The notes under the pieces were generated by a model. That model had not been told where the DNA came from. It saw nothing but the letters and a program-made list of their open reading frames with translations, and did not search any database. From contig NZ_CAJUPA010000023.1 in the NCBI RefSeq assembly GCF_910588395.1, positions 1 to 40,889 on the forward strand: a stretch of 40,889 bases of DNA. Direction: 5' to 3'. The stretch's first letter is position 1; each line of letters opens with the position of its first letter. Shown here piece after piece: positions 1 through 7,411 of this stretch. Origin of the DNA: an uncultured Faecalibaculum sp. (GTDB lineage: Bacteria; Bacillota_I; Bacilli_A; Erysipelotrichales; Erysipelotrichaceae). Position numbers and translations under genes: made by a program.

Positions 1-51
1 ATAATCGTGGCTGGACTTTCACCAGCTAGAAGTGCACCATGCCCGGTACAC
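1..51 (-). mobile_element. 5' end of a group IIC-like intron (partial, runs off the left edge)
   Basis: Read on the minus strand from position 51, the sequence starts GTGTACCGGGCATGGTGC and continues to a GGTGAAAGTCC block. This matches the start of bacterial group IIC introns such as the Oceanobacillus iheyensis intron (GUGUGCCCGGCAUGG, then GGGUGAGAGUCCC). It lies a few bases behind a terminator hairpin (55-87) on the same strand, which is the usual IIC target. Only the first 51 nt of domain I are in view, so catalytic domain V and any reverse transcriptase would lie outside. Confidence 0.7.
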
Positions 52-54
52 ATC

Positions 55-90
55 AAAAACGCTGATCCTGTGTGGACCAGCGTTTTTTTT
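55..90. terminator. Bidirectional rho-independent terminator
   Basis: AAAAACGCTG (55-64) pairs with CAGCGTTTTT (78-87), and the stem continues inward with one mismatch. There is a run of eight T on the plus strand and a T run on the minus strand. On the minus strand it forms the 5' exon hairpin of the intron at 1-51. On the plus strand it would end a gene lying left of the window. Confidence 0.75.
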
Positions 91-750
91 GCATTCCGTC
101 ATGTCCCGACTGCAGCCATGCACAGGCACGCTGATCAGGACAGGCAGCAGGAATCAGCCGGCAACGGCATCATTCAGGAAGAACTGCACAGTCAGACAGC
201 TTTGTTTCGGAAACTGAAACCGGTCTCTTGCACGCTTCGATGGGGCAGAAACCGTTGGCATTGGAGAGAATCTGCTGGTACAAGGGCCTATGCCAGTGCC
301 TGAGACTCTGTCTGCCACCTGCACTCAGGCGCAATATGGTCGTTTCCGCGGACGCCAGCCAGGTTACAGCGGTTCGTCAGCTGTTACATCTCTGTGGAAA
401 AAACTGCCAAAATGTAGGAATAATATAGGATTTCAGCCCGCTGAAAAGTGCATACAGCTCCCAGAACTGATTCCATATCCGCAAATGAAAGCGATTCCGG
501 TTTCCAGGTATCAGTACTGCAGGCAGACTGCGCTGCTTCATTCACAGCAGGAGTGTCACATGCAAGGAATTTGCTTAGATTTCACACATTATTCCATAAA
601 AAGGCAGACCCCCCTTTACCTAAAGGAGGTTAGACAAAACGAACGCCAAAAATTACAGGAAATTTGCCATTTCGTACTTTGTGAAAATTTGCCCTCGTTT
701 CTTTTTTTTGTTATCTTGTCCTAGGTCAAAACGAAAACGACAAACATTGT
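91..750. other. Long stretch without a recognisable gene
   Basis: No ORF here has a convincing ribosome site plus a recognisable protein. What can be seen: a possible stem GGCATTGG/CCAGTGCC (about 257-300) that might be part of a structured RNA; a purine-rich AAAGGAGG (623-630) with no start codon at the right distance; two copies of AAATTTGCC at 660-668 and 685-693, 25 bp apart; and an AT-rich stretch leading to the gene at 801. It could hold a small RNA or decayed sequence; I cannot decide. Confidence 0.4.
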
Positions 751-773
751 TAAAAAAGACAACTAAAACACGC

Positions 774-779
774 TATACA
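774..779 (+). promoter_or_regulatory. Possible -10 box for the NlpC/P60-like gene
   Basis: TATACA lies 21 nt before the ATG and just before a ribosome site (AAAGGAGAA, 787-795). The best upstream -35 candidates are poor: TTAAAA at 18 nt or TTGTTA at 21 nt. This is a weak call. Confidence 0.3.
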
Positions 780-800
780 GACCAGTAAAGGAGAAACGAA

Positions 801-1319
801 ATGAGAAACATGAAGATAGTTATCACAAAAGCTGCCCTGGCAGCAGCCATGATCCTGCCCTGTGTCCAGGCCGCTCCTGTACAGGCTGCAGAGACAGAGA
901 AAACCCGGCTGATCGAGGTTGTGACCAGCTCCATGGCGACCGTTCAGGAAGAGGTAAAAAACGCTCAGAGCGAAACCAGAGAAAAGAAAGCTGCAGAATC
1001 CAGAAACTTCGGCCAGAAAATTGCCAACGCTGCCATTGCCCAGATCGGTGTCGGACAGGACTGCACCATGCTGGTCACCAATTCCCTGAAGGCTGTCGGC
1101 ATCAATTTCCACGGTGCGCCGGCTGCCTATGCATCTCTTGGTGAATGGACCTCAGACCCTCAGCCCGGCGATGTCATCGTATATTCGGGTCATGTGGCGG
1201 TATACATTGGCAATGGCAAAGCCATTCACGGTGGCTGGAATGGCGGCACCACAATCGAATGGACCGTGGAATGTTCCAATCCCCTGGTTGGATATATCCG
1301 GGTAAACCGGGCGGCGTAA
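801..1319 (+). CDS. Secreted NlpC/P60-like cell-wall hydrolase
   Basis: A 172-aa protein with an N-terminal signal peptide: basic start, hydrophobic stretch to about residue 21, Ala-Gln-Ala sites near 24-30. A charged, probably helical linker follows (about 31-70), then a small papain-like domain (72-172). Candidate catalytic residues are Cys88 in QDCTML, His131 in SGHVAVYIG and perhaps His143 in AIHGG. This order (Cys, then GDVIVY...GHVAVYIG) is typical of NlpC/P60 endopeptidases that cut stem peptides of peptidoglycan. The ribosome site AAAGGAGAA ends 5 nt before the ATG. It is a single gene, with its terminator overlapping the stop codon. The exact substrate cannot be read from the sequence, and a CHAP-type amidase is the alternative. 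Confidence 0.8.
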   Translation: MRNMKIVITKAALAAAMILPCVQAAPVQAAETEKTRLIEVVTSSMATVQEEVKNAQSETREKKAAESRNFGQKIANAAIAQIGVGQDCTMLVTNSLKAVGINFHGAPAAYASLGEWTSDPQPGDVIVYSGHVAVYIGNGKAIHGGWNGGTTIEWTVECSNPLVGYIRVNRAA

Positions 1320-1334
1320 TGATACGCCTTTTTT
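1313..1334 (+). terminator. Terminator overlapping the stop codon of the NlpC/P60-like gene
   Basis: GGCGTA (1313-1318) and TACGCC (1323-1328) form a short GC-containing stem with a 4-nt loop, followed by six T. The stop codon TAA lies at the top of the stem. Confidence 0.7.
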
Positions 1335-1378
1335 ATTTCCTGTTTCCGTCTTCTCAGAAGGATTATTCCAGGTGTGTC

Positions 1379-1408
1379 TTCAGGCACTCCTGACATCAGT
1401 GATAAGAT
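1379..1408 (+). promoter_or_regulatory. Promoter of the deoR-family gene, probably leaderless
   Basis: An extended -10 (TG-A-TAAGAT, 1400-1408) is followed after exactly 6 nt by the ATG at 1415. A weak -35 candidate TTCAGG (1379-1384) sits 18 nt upstream. No Shine-Dalgarno sequence fits between, so transcription should begin at or next to the start codon. The string CAGTGATAAGATGA recurs at the sdpR-like promoter (23152-23165). Confidence 0.6.
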
Positions 1409-1414
1409 GAGAGC

Positions 1415-2170
1415 ATGAAAAAGAAAAAGGAGCAGCGACTGATTCAACTGCGGAGCATTCTGCAGGAACAGGGGAAGGTGCGAACCAGGGACCTGGCAGC
1501 GATGCTGGCGGTCACACCGGAAACCATGCGCAGTGATCTGGATCTGCTGGAGAGTCAGGGCCTGATTGTCCGGGAACACGGGTTTGCCAGACTGAGTCTG
1601 AAGGACAAGGAAACACCGCTGGAATGGCGGATATCCGAAAACCGGGAAGAAAAAGTGCGCATCACCAACCGGGCTCTGGATGAAATCAAGGATGGTGACA
1701 TTGTTTTCATCGATGCAGGAACCACCCTGCTCTCGGCGCTGGGAAATCTGGCCAGTCTGCGGGACCTGACCATCATCGTGAATTCTCTGCCTGCGGCTGA
1801 GGCCTGCCTGAAGATGGGATTCCGCTGTATATTCATTGGCGGGGAAATGCTGCGCAACGGACAGCACACTTATGGATACTTTGCCGAGGAGATGGTGGAT
1901 CATATCTGCATCGATGTGAGCATTCTGGGTTCCACCGGCATTGAAGGGGCGGATGGCTTCTGTGTGTATTCCATGAAGGAAGTGGGAATCCGCCGGCATC
2001 TGATCCGGCAGTCCAGAAAACTTGTGATCATCATGGATGAACACAAGTTTTCTCAGCAGGGGTATTACCGGTTCTGCACGTTCCGGGAAGCCGATCTTCT
2101 GATCACCAACAAGCTCAGTCCGGAGCAGAAAGAGCGTCTGGCGGAAGTGAGACACATCATAGAGGTGTAA
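1415..2170 (+). CDS. DeoR-family transcriptional regulator
   Basis: A 251-aa protein with an N-terminal winged helix-turn-helix (about 7-58; VRTRDLAAMLAVTPETMRSD is the recognition region) and a C-terminal DeoR sensor domain. Sensor motifs in order are FIDAGTTLLSAL (about 97-108), IVNSLPAAE, FIGGEMLRNG and LGSTGIEG, the usual sugar-phosphate pocket. Length is normal for the family (about 250). It is convergent with a HAD phosphatase, and the two share a bidirectional terminator. DeoR regulators usually repress sugar catabolic genes in response to a phosphorylated sugar; no sugar operon adjoins it here, so its target is unknown. The start was chosen because the domain begins there and a -10 box lies 6 nt upstream. 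Confidence 0.88.
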   Translation: MKKKKEQRLIQLRSILQEQGKVRTRDLAAMLAVTPETMRSDLDLLESQGLIVREHGFARLSLKDKETPLEWRISENREEKVRITNRALDEIKDGDIVFIDAGTTLLSALGNLASLRDLTIIVNSLPAAEACLKMGFRCIFIGGEMLRNGQHTYGYFAEEMVDHICIDVSILGSTGIEGADGFCVYSMKEVGIRRHLIRQSRKLVIIMDEHKFSQQGYYRFCTFREADLLITNKLSPEQKERLAEVRHIIEV

Positions 2171-2201
2171 AACGGGAAACGCAGTCAGTTTCCCGTTTTT
2201 T
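2169..2201. terminator. Bidirectional terminator between deoR-family gene and HAD gene
   Basis: AAAACGGGAAAC (2169-2180) pairs perfectly with GTTTCCCGTTTT (2188-2199) around a 7-nt loop, with T runs on both strands. The last codons of the minus-strand HAD gene form part of one arm and the loop. Confidence 0.9.
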
Positions 2202-3030
2202 CCCTGTTGCTGTCTTTGACTTCTCCGGTGATGAACCCCTGGCTTTTCAGCCATTCGCTCAGGCTGTTCTCCCGATGGTCCTTCAGAATGAAATCCGCAG
2301 CTGCCCGGGCATCCTGATCGGCCCAGGGCATGGCGGCGGAAATCCGGGCATCCCGGAGCATGCCTGCATCGATCTGAGTATCACCAAAAGCCAGATACGA
2401 TTGCACCGGCAGATTCCAGTGCTCCATGAGCCTGTGTATCCCCTCCGGCTTGTCCAGTCCATCCGGCCGCATATCCACATTCACCGGGCCTCCTTTGACG
2501 AGCAGAAGACCGGGAATCTGCGAGAAAACGCGGATGGCATTGTCTGTATCCTCCGTGATGGTGGTCACCAGGGGTGTATGCTCCCCGTTCCAGGGGCGGA
2601 CACCGTCAATGGAAATATGGTATTTCTCCAGAAATGCAGGAATCAGCGGAGTGGACGCGGTGATGAGGATATCGTCTCCGGCCATATACAGGGGGATATC
2701 GTTCTGCACAGCCAGACTGGTGATCTGGCGAAGCTGGGGGATGGAGAAAGACGCGTCATAAATCAGCTTCTGGTTTCCGTCATAGACCAGACCGCCGCTG
2801 GCGGTGACGTATCCATCCAGGTCCAGATCCAGCAAGCCGGGAATTTCGGCCATTGTCCGCCAGGGACGGCTGGTGGCGACTGCCACTTTCAGTCCCCTGG
2901 ACTTCAGTTCCCTGATGGCACTGACTGTACTGGCTGACAGGCTGTGGGTTTCAAAATCCAGCAGCGTTCCGTCGATGTCGAAAAACACGGCGGAGACAGG
3001 AATTGTGTTGGCTGTTTTACTGTTGATCAT
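2185..3030 (-). CDS. HAD-superfamily phosphatase (Cof/IIB type)
   Basis: A 281-aa protein. HAD motif I is FFDIDGTLLD (about residues 16-25). Motif II lies near VAVATSRP, and motifs III/IV near KPEGI and FGDTQIDAGML. A large cap domain sits between motifs II and III, as in Cof-type (HAD-IIB) sugar-phosphate or flavin-phosphate phosphatases. The ATG at 3030 was preferred over one 7 codons upstream because a TATACT -10 box ends 6 nt before it; the upstream ATG would precede the predicted transcript start. No Shine-Dalgarno sequence is present. Substrate is unknown. It resembles the second HAD gene at 21224-22000 in type. Confidence 0.85.
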   Translation of the reverse strand: MINSKTANTIPVSAVFFDIDGTLLDFETHSLSASTVSAIRELKSRGLKVAVATSRPWRTMAEIPGLLDLDLDGYVTASGGLVYDGNQKLIYDASFSIPQLRQITSLAVQNDIPLYMAGDDILITASTPLIPAFLEKYHISIDGVRPWNGEHTPLVTTITEDTDNAIRVFSQIPGLLLVKGGPVNVDMRPDGLDKPEGIHRLMEHWNLPVQSYLAFGDTQIDAGMLRDARISAAMPWADQDARAAADFILKDHRENSLSEWLKSQGFITGEVKDSNREKTGN

Positions 3031-3036
3031 GTCCCC

Positions 3037-3065
3037 AGTATAAACAGGCACTACGAACCGGTCAT
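3037..3065 (-). promoter_or_regulatory. Promoter of the HAD gene, probably leaderless
   Basis: On the minus strand, ATGACC (3065-3060) and TATACT (3042-3037) are separated by 17 nt. The ATG follows the -10 box after 6 nt (GGGGAC), so the first transcribed base should be at or beside the start codon. Confidence 0.65.
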
Positions 3066-3317
3066 GAGGAAAAACGGTGTCTGGACAAAAACAAACGTGC
3101 AGCTTTCTGTTCGGAAATCAAAGGAAGCGGACTCAAAAAACCGCTGCCGCTGCGGTCTGCTGCCTTCTTATGCAGCGGATCCCGGCTCAGAATCTGCACC
3201 CGGCGGCGGTACTGTCATCAGGCAGGGAAAGAAACCCGGATGATGCCGCAGAGTTCAGCCAGACTGCAAGGCTGTTTCCAATACACATCAGCAGGATTGA
3301 AAATTTTCAGAAAACTG

Positions 3318-3346
3318 TTGAAATGAAAATGAGCAGGGTCTATAAT
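3318..3346 (+). promoter_or_regulatory. Strong promoter of the arginine operon
   Basis: TTGAAA (3318-3323), a 17-nt spacer and a perfect TATAAT (3341-3346). Transcription is expected to start near 3353, just before the T-box stem I. Confidence 0.88.
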
Positions 3347-3352
3347 CGGGAC

Positions 3353-3575
3353 TATCAAATCGGTGATCGGAAGCAGTACCTGAATGCCAAAGCAAAGAGA
3401 ACCGCCGGATGGTGCAAGGCGGTGTGCGGCAGGCAGGGAACGTGTCCGGGAGAGGAACTGCGAAGGAAACCAAGCGGCTCACGCGCCCCGCGTTACAGGG
3501 AAGGGCTCCTGTCATGCACAGGAGAATCAAGGTGGTACCGCGATCAAGTCGTCCTTATGCAGGACGGCTTTTTTT
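3353..3575 (+). ncRNA. T-box riboswitch controlling the arg operon
   Basis: The T-box core AAGGTGGTACCGCG (3529-3542) is present, followed by a terminator: GTCGTCCT (3548-3555) pairs with AGGACGGC (3561-3568), then seven T. Upstream, stem I shows an AGAGA motif near 3396 and a GGTGCA-type distal loop. The helix CGGA-CCTG...CAGG-TCCG flanks a specifier loop containing GGGAACGTG (3436-3444). Read as GAA-CGT, the specifier is CGU (Arg, 3441-3443), which suits the operon. The common GAAC-NNN register would give GUG (Val), so the codon is not certain. Uncharged tRNA should pair with UGGU in the core and prevent termination. Confidence 0.93.
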
Positions 3576-3593
3576 CTTGAAAGGGGTGATTCC

Positions 3594-3665
3594 ATGTCCG
3601 AAGACCGACGATGCCTGCTGTCACAGCATTTGTATATGGATCATGCCTGTTCCGGGATCCTGTGA
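3594..3665 (+). CDS. Putative 23-aa leader peptide between T-box and argG
   Basis: A 23-codon ORF begins with ATG 6-7 nt after AAAGGGGTG (3580-3588), a good ribosome site just behind the T-box terminator. Codons 5 and 6 are tandem CGA (Arg). The ORF ends with TGA at 3663. Two small hairpins lie between it and argG: GTCC/GGAC near 3676-3690 and GCCGG/CCGGC near 3706-3722. The latter sits just before the argG ribosome site, so ribosome position on the leader could affect argG translation or downstream transcription. This is inference: no second T-run terminator is visible and the peptide could be fortuitous. Confidence 0.45.
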   Translation: MSEDRRCLLSQHLYMDHACSGIL

Positions 3666-3741
3666 TCACGGACTGTCCTTTCGGGGACCTGAGCAAGCAA
3701 AAAGAGCCGGCTGAAACCGGCAGAAATGAGAGGAATCGAAT

Positions 3742-5013
3742 ATGAGCAACCTGCACAATGAAAACAAACACTACAACAAAATTGTCCTGGCTTATTCTGG
3801 TGGACTGGATACATCTGTTCTCATTCCCTGGCTCAAGGAGCATTATGGAAACTGCGAAGTAATCGCAGTTTCCGGAAACGTCGGACAGGGAACCGAGCTG
3901 GATGGGCTGGAAGAAAAGGCACTGGCCACAGGCGCATCCAAACTGTATGTGGAAGATCTGACTGATACCTTTGTGGATGATTTCATTGTTCCTTCGATCA
4001 AAGCCGGTGCATCGTATGAGAAGTATCTGCTGGGGACCTCCTTTGCAAGACCCATCATCGCCAAGCGGATCGTGGAAATCGCCAAGGCGGAAGGCGCTGA
4101 TGCCATCTGCCACGGCTGCACAGGAAAGGGAAACGACCAGGTGCGGTTTGAACTGGCCATCAAAGCCTTCGCGCCGGACATGGACATCATTGCTCCCTGG
4201 CGGTTCTGGGAGCTGGATTCCAGGGAAAAGGAAATTGAATATGCCGAAGCCCACAACATCCCTCTGAAGATCAGCAAGGAGACCAACTACTCCAAAGACA
4301 AGAACCTCTGGCACCTGTCCCATGAAGGTCTGGATCTGGAAGATCCCGCCAATGAGGCACCCATCAACCGGGAAGGATTCCTGGAACTCGGGGTTTCCCC
4401 GGAAAATGCACCGGACAAACCCACATATGTGACGATTCATTTTGAAAAAGGCATTCCCACAAAACTGGACGATGAGGAGCTGTCAGCCAAGGACATCATT
4501 CTGAAGCTGAATCAGATCGGCGGTGCCAACGGCATCGGCATTCTGGATATTGTGGAAAACAGACTGGTGGGCATGAAATCCCGGGGCGTGTACGAAACAC
4601 CCGGCGGTGCGATTCTGTATGCAGCTCATGCCAAACTGGAGGAAATCACACTGGACAAGGACACGCAGCACTACAAGGAACAGGCGGCGCAGAAATTCGG
4701 GGAACTGGTCTATGACGGGAAATGGTTCACACCGCTGAGAAAGGCACTCTCCGCCTTTGTGGACAGCACCCAGGAAACCGTGACCGGCGATGTGACACTG
4801 AAACTGTACAAAGGAAACATCATTCCCGCTGCAGTAACCAGTCCCTTCTCTTTATACAATGCGGGCATGGCCACCTTCGATGCGGACGACTGCTATGACC
4901 AGAGCGATTCCGCCGGCTTCATCAACCTGTTCGGGCTGCCGATCAAAGTGCGGGCTCTGAACAGCGATGCACTGGAGAAAGAGACCGGCATGACTTTCTC
5001 CAGCGTGGAATAG
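3742..5013 (+). CDS. argG: Argininosuccinate synthase
   Basis: A 423-aa protein that joins citrulline and aspartate with ATP to form argininosuccinate. The N-terminal PP-loop AYSGGLDTS (residues 17-25) binds ATP, and the Arg synthase motifs GCTGKGNDQVRFE and KETNYSKDKNLWHLSHEG follow. Length is close to the family norm (about 400-450). GAGAGGAATC precedes the ATG. It is the first gene behind the T-box and leader ORF, and argH follows after 18 nt. Starting the operon with the last two steps (GH) before CJBDF is a less common order. Confidence 0.97.
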   Translation: MSNLHNENKHYNKIVLAYSGGLDTSVLIPWLKEHYGNCEVIAVSGNVGQGTELDGLEEKALATGASKLYVEDLTDTFVDDFIVPSIKAGASYEKYLLGTSFARPIIAKRIVEIAKAEGADAICHGCTGKGNDQVRFELAIKAFAPDMDIIAPWRFWELDSREKEIEYAEAHNIPLKISKETNYSKDKNLWHLSHEGLDLEDPANEAPINREGFLELGVSPENAPDKPTYVTIHFEKGIPTKLDDEELSAKDIILKLNQIGGANGIGILDIVENRLVGMKSRGVYETPGGAILYAAHAKLEEITLDKDTQHYKEQAAQKFGELVYDGKWFTPLRKALSAFVDSTQETVTGDVTLKLYKGNIIPAAVTSPFSLYNAGMATFDADDCYDQSDSAGFINLFGLPIKVRALNSDALEKETGMTFSSVE

Positions 5014-5031
5014 CACGGAGGATCCCAGTCA

Positions 5032-6432
5032 ATGGCCAAGCTCTGGGCGGGACGGTTTTCCAAAACCACCGATGAAACCGTCAATGATTTCAACTCTTCC
5101 ATCCCCTTTGACAACCGGCTCTATCCTCAGGATATCGAAGGGTCGCTGGCTCACAGTGAAATGCTTGCCAGACAGGGCATCATCACACCGGTGGACCGTG
5201 ACCAGATTCACAACGGGCTGAAGGAGATCCTGCAGTCCATGGACGCCGGAGAAGTGGAATTTGATCCGGCGCAGTATGAGGATATTCACATGTGTGTGGA
5301 ACAGCTGCTGACCAAGCGGATCGGGCAGGCGGGAAAACGCCTGCATACCGGACGAAGCCGCAATGATCAGGTGGCGCTGGATATGCGGCTGTATGTCCGG
5401 CAGGAAATCCTGGAAGTCAGAGACCAGGTTCTCCATCTGATCGAAGTGCTGACAGATGTGGCTGAGAAGAACACCGCCACGATCATGCCGGGCTATACCC
5501 ATCTGCAAAGGGCCCAGCCGGTGACTTTTGCCTATGTCCTGCTGGCGTATGTCTCCATGCTCAAGCGTGATGTACGCCGGCTGGAAAATACGCTGGATGG
5601 GCTGGACGAATGCCCCCTGGGATCCGGCGCTCTTGCCGGAACCACCTATGATCTGGACCGACATTTTACTGCGGAAGTGCTGGGGTTCTCGCAGCCCTGT
5701 GCCAATGCCATGGACGGAGTCAGTGACCGGGATTACTGTCTGGAGTTTCTGTCCGACCTGTCCATTCTGATGATGCACCTGTCCAGACTGTCCGAAGAAG
5801 TCATTTCCTGGTGCAGCTGGGAGTTCAAGTTCATCGAACTGGATGATGCCTTTTCCACCGGCAGTTCCATCATGCCTCAGAAGAAGAACCCGGATATCTG
5901 CGAACTGATCCGGGGGAAAACAGGACGCGTCTATGGAGATCTGATGACGCTGCTGACGGTCATGAAAGGACTGCCCCTGGCCTATGACAAGGACATGCAG
6001 GAAGACAAGGAATGCGTGTTTGATGCGATAGATACCGTCACGATGTGTCTGAAAGTCCTGCCGGATATGCTGTCGACGATGACTGTGCTCACAGAAAACA
6101 TGGCAGCTGCAGGCAGAAAAGGATTCATCAACGCGACGGACTGTGCCGATTATCTGACCAAAAAAGGGATGCCCTTCCGGGATGCCTACAAACTCACCGG
6201 CGGTCTGGTGGCCCGCTGCATACAGGAAGGCCGTACACTGGAGCAGCTGACTCTGGAGGAACTGCGCGAAGAGAGCAAACTGTTTGATGAATCATTCTAT
6301 GAAGCCGTGGATATGCTGAATGCGGTGAAACGCCGGAACACATTTGGCGGACCGGCGCCGGAGCAGACGGAAAAGCAGATTGCCATGGCCAGGGATTTCC
6401 TGCAGGAACACAGAAAGCAGGACGAATCATGA
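5032..6432 (+). CDS. argH: Argininosuccinate lyase
   Basis: A 466-aa cytoplasmic tetrameric lyase of the fumarase/aspartase superfamily. It splits argininosuccinate into arginine and fumarate. The N-terminal LWAGRFSK and TGRSRNDQVA motifs are present, as is the superfamily signature GSSIMPQKKNP (about residues 277-287), whose flexible loop carries the catalytic serine. Full family length. CGGAGGATCC precedes the ATG. Its last codons overlap argC by 4 nt (ATGA), which indicates translational coupling. Confidence 0.97.
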   Translation: MAKLWAGRFSKTTDETVNDFNSSIPFDNRLYPQDIEGSLAHSEMLARQGIITPVDRDQIHNGLKEILQSMDAGEVEFDPAQYEDIHMCVEQLLTKRIGQAGKRLHTGRSRNDQVALDMRLYVRQEILEVRDQVLHLIEVLTDVAEKNTATIMPGYTHLQRAQPVTFAYVLLAYVSMLKRDVRRLENTLDGLDECPLGSGALAGTTYDLDRHFTAEVLGFSQPCANAMDGVSDRDYCLEFLSDLSILMMHLSRLSEEVISWCSWEFKFIELDDAFSTGSSIMPQKKNPDICELIRGKTGRVYGDLMTLLTVMKGLPLAYDKDMQEDKECVFDAIDTVTMCLKVLPDMLSTMTVLTENMAAAGRKGFINATDCADYLTKKGMPFRDAYKLTGGLVARCIQEGRTLEQLTLEELREESKLFDESFYEAVDMLNAVKRRNTFGGPAPEQTEKQIAMARDFLQEHRKQDES

Positions 6433-7343
6433 CCAGACCAAAAATATACATAGACGGACAGTCCGGAACCACCGGTCTGGAGATAAGACAGAGACTGGCG
6501 GATCGAAGCGACATTGACCTGCTGATCATCCCGGAAGACAGGCGCCATGAAGAAGCTGCACGGAAACAGATGTTTGAAGAAGCCGATCTGGCATTTCTGT
6601 GCCTGCCGGATGAAGCTGCCAGAGAAGCTGTTCAGCTGGCGGAAGGCACCGGTGTCCGGCTCATTGATGCGAGCACAGCCCACCGTACAGCGTGGACTTA
6701 CGGATTTCCGGAACTGGACCGGAACCAGGAAGAGCGGATCCGCCAGGCAGACAAGGTAGCCAACCCGGGCTGTCATGCCACAGGGTTCATTGCTGCTGTG
6801 GCACCGCTGAGCCGCAGCGGGCTGCTAGATCCGGAGACAGTGCTGACGGCTTTTTCTCTCACGGGATATACCGGCGGGGGAAAGAAAATGATTGCCGCGT
6901 ATGAAACCGGAAAAACCCCGCAGATGGAGGCCCCGAAAGCCTACGGACTGGATTTGAACCACAAGCATCTGCCGGAGATGATGACCATCTGCCAGCTGAA
7001 ACAGCCACCGCTGTTTGTGCCGGTGGTGGATGATTATCCCCGGGGCATGCTGGTGCTTGTGCCGGTATCGGCTTCCCAGCTGACACGGAAGCTGACTCTG
7101 GAAGAGCTGCAGTCTTATTTTTCCAGATGGTATGAAGGGACGGCTGTGCAGGTGCATCCTGGGAACCCCTCGCTGTTTGCTGCAGACAAGGCCGGTACTG
7201 ATGATCTGGAACTCTTTGTCAGCGGTAATGATGACGGGACAGGTTTTGTCATCGCAGCACGGTTCGACAATCTGGGAAAAGGTGCCTGCGGGGCTGCCAT
7301 ACGGAACATGGAAATCATGCTAGGACTGCCCCGGCAGGCATAG
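6429..7343 (+). CDS. argC: N-acetyl-gamma-glutamyl-phosphate reductase, short (type 2) form
   Basis: A 304-aa NADPH-dependent reductase that turns N-acetylglutamyl phosphate into the semialdehyde. The N-terminal motif is DGQSGTTGLEI, where longer forms carry a GxxGYxG. The active-site cysteine lies in NPGCHATGF (about residue 115), and a His/Lys-rich stretch DLNHKHLPEM follows. The length and the start motif fit the short AGPR type 2 rather than the roughly 345-aa type 1 form usual in Bacillota. It overlaps argH by 4 nt, and a 68-nt gap with a perfect hairpin (7362-7382) separates it from argJ. Confidence 0.93.
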   Translation: MTRPKIYIDGQSGTTGLEIRQRLADRSDIDLLIIPEDRRHEEAARKQMFEEADLAFLCLPDEAAREAVQLAEGTGVRLIDASTAHRTAWTYGFPELDRNQEERIRQADKVANPGCHATGFIAAVAPLSRSGLLDPETVLTAFSLTGYTGGGKKMIAAYETGKTPQMEAPKAYGLDLNHKHLPEMMTICQLKQPPLFVPVVDDYPRGMLVLVPVSASQLTRKLTLEELQSYFSRWYEGTAVQVHPGNPSLFAADKAGTDDLELFVSGNDDGTGFVIAARFDNLGKGACGAAIRNMEIMLGLPRQA

Positions 7344-7411
7344 AAAACACAGGCTGACAGCTTTCCTGCTGCAGGAAAGCCGGTACAGCCACAAAGGAAG
7401 GAAACAGCAGA

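Noticed and set aside
623..630. AAAGGAGG as the ribosome site of an unseen small gene
   Set aside because: No ATG, GTG or TTG lies at a suitable distance with an open frame of useful length.
3077..3580. A 167-codon plus-strand frame over the arg promoter and T-box
   Set aside because: It runs through the promoter, the T-box core and the terminator stem; the RNA structure explains this stretch.
7362..7382. Hairpin between argC and argJ as a terminator
   Set aside because: The stem is perfect but no T run follows, and argJ belongs to the same operon; it may only stabilise or tune the mRNA.
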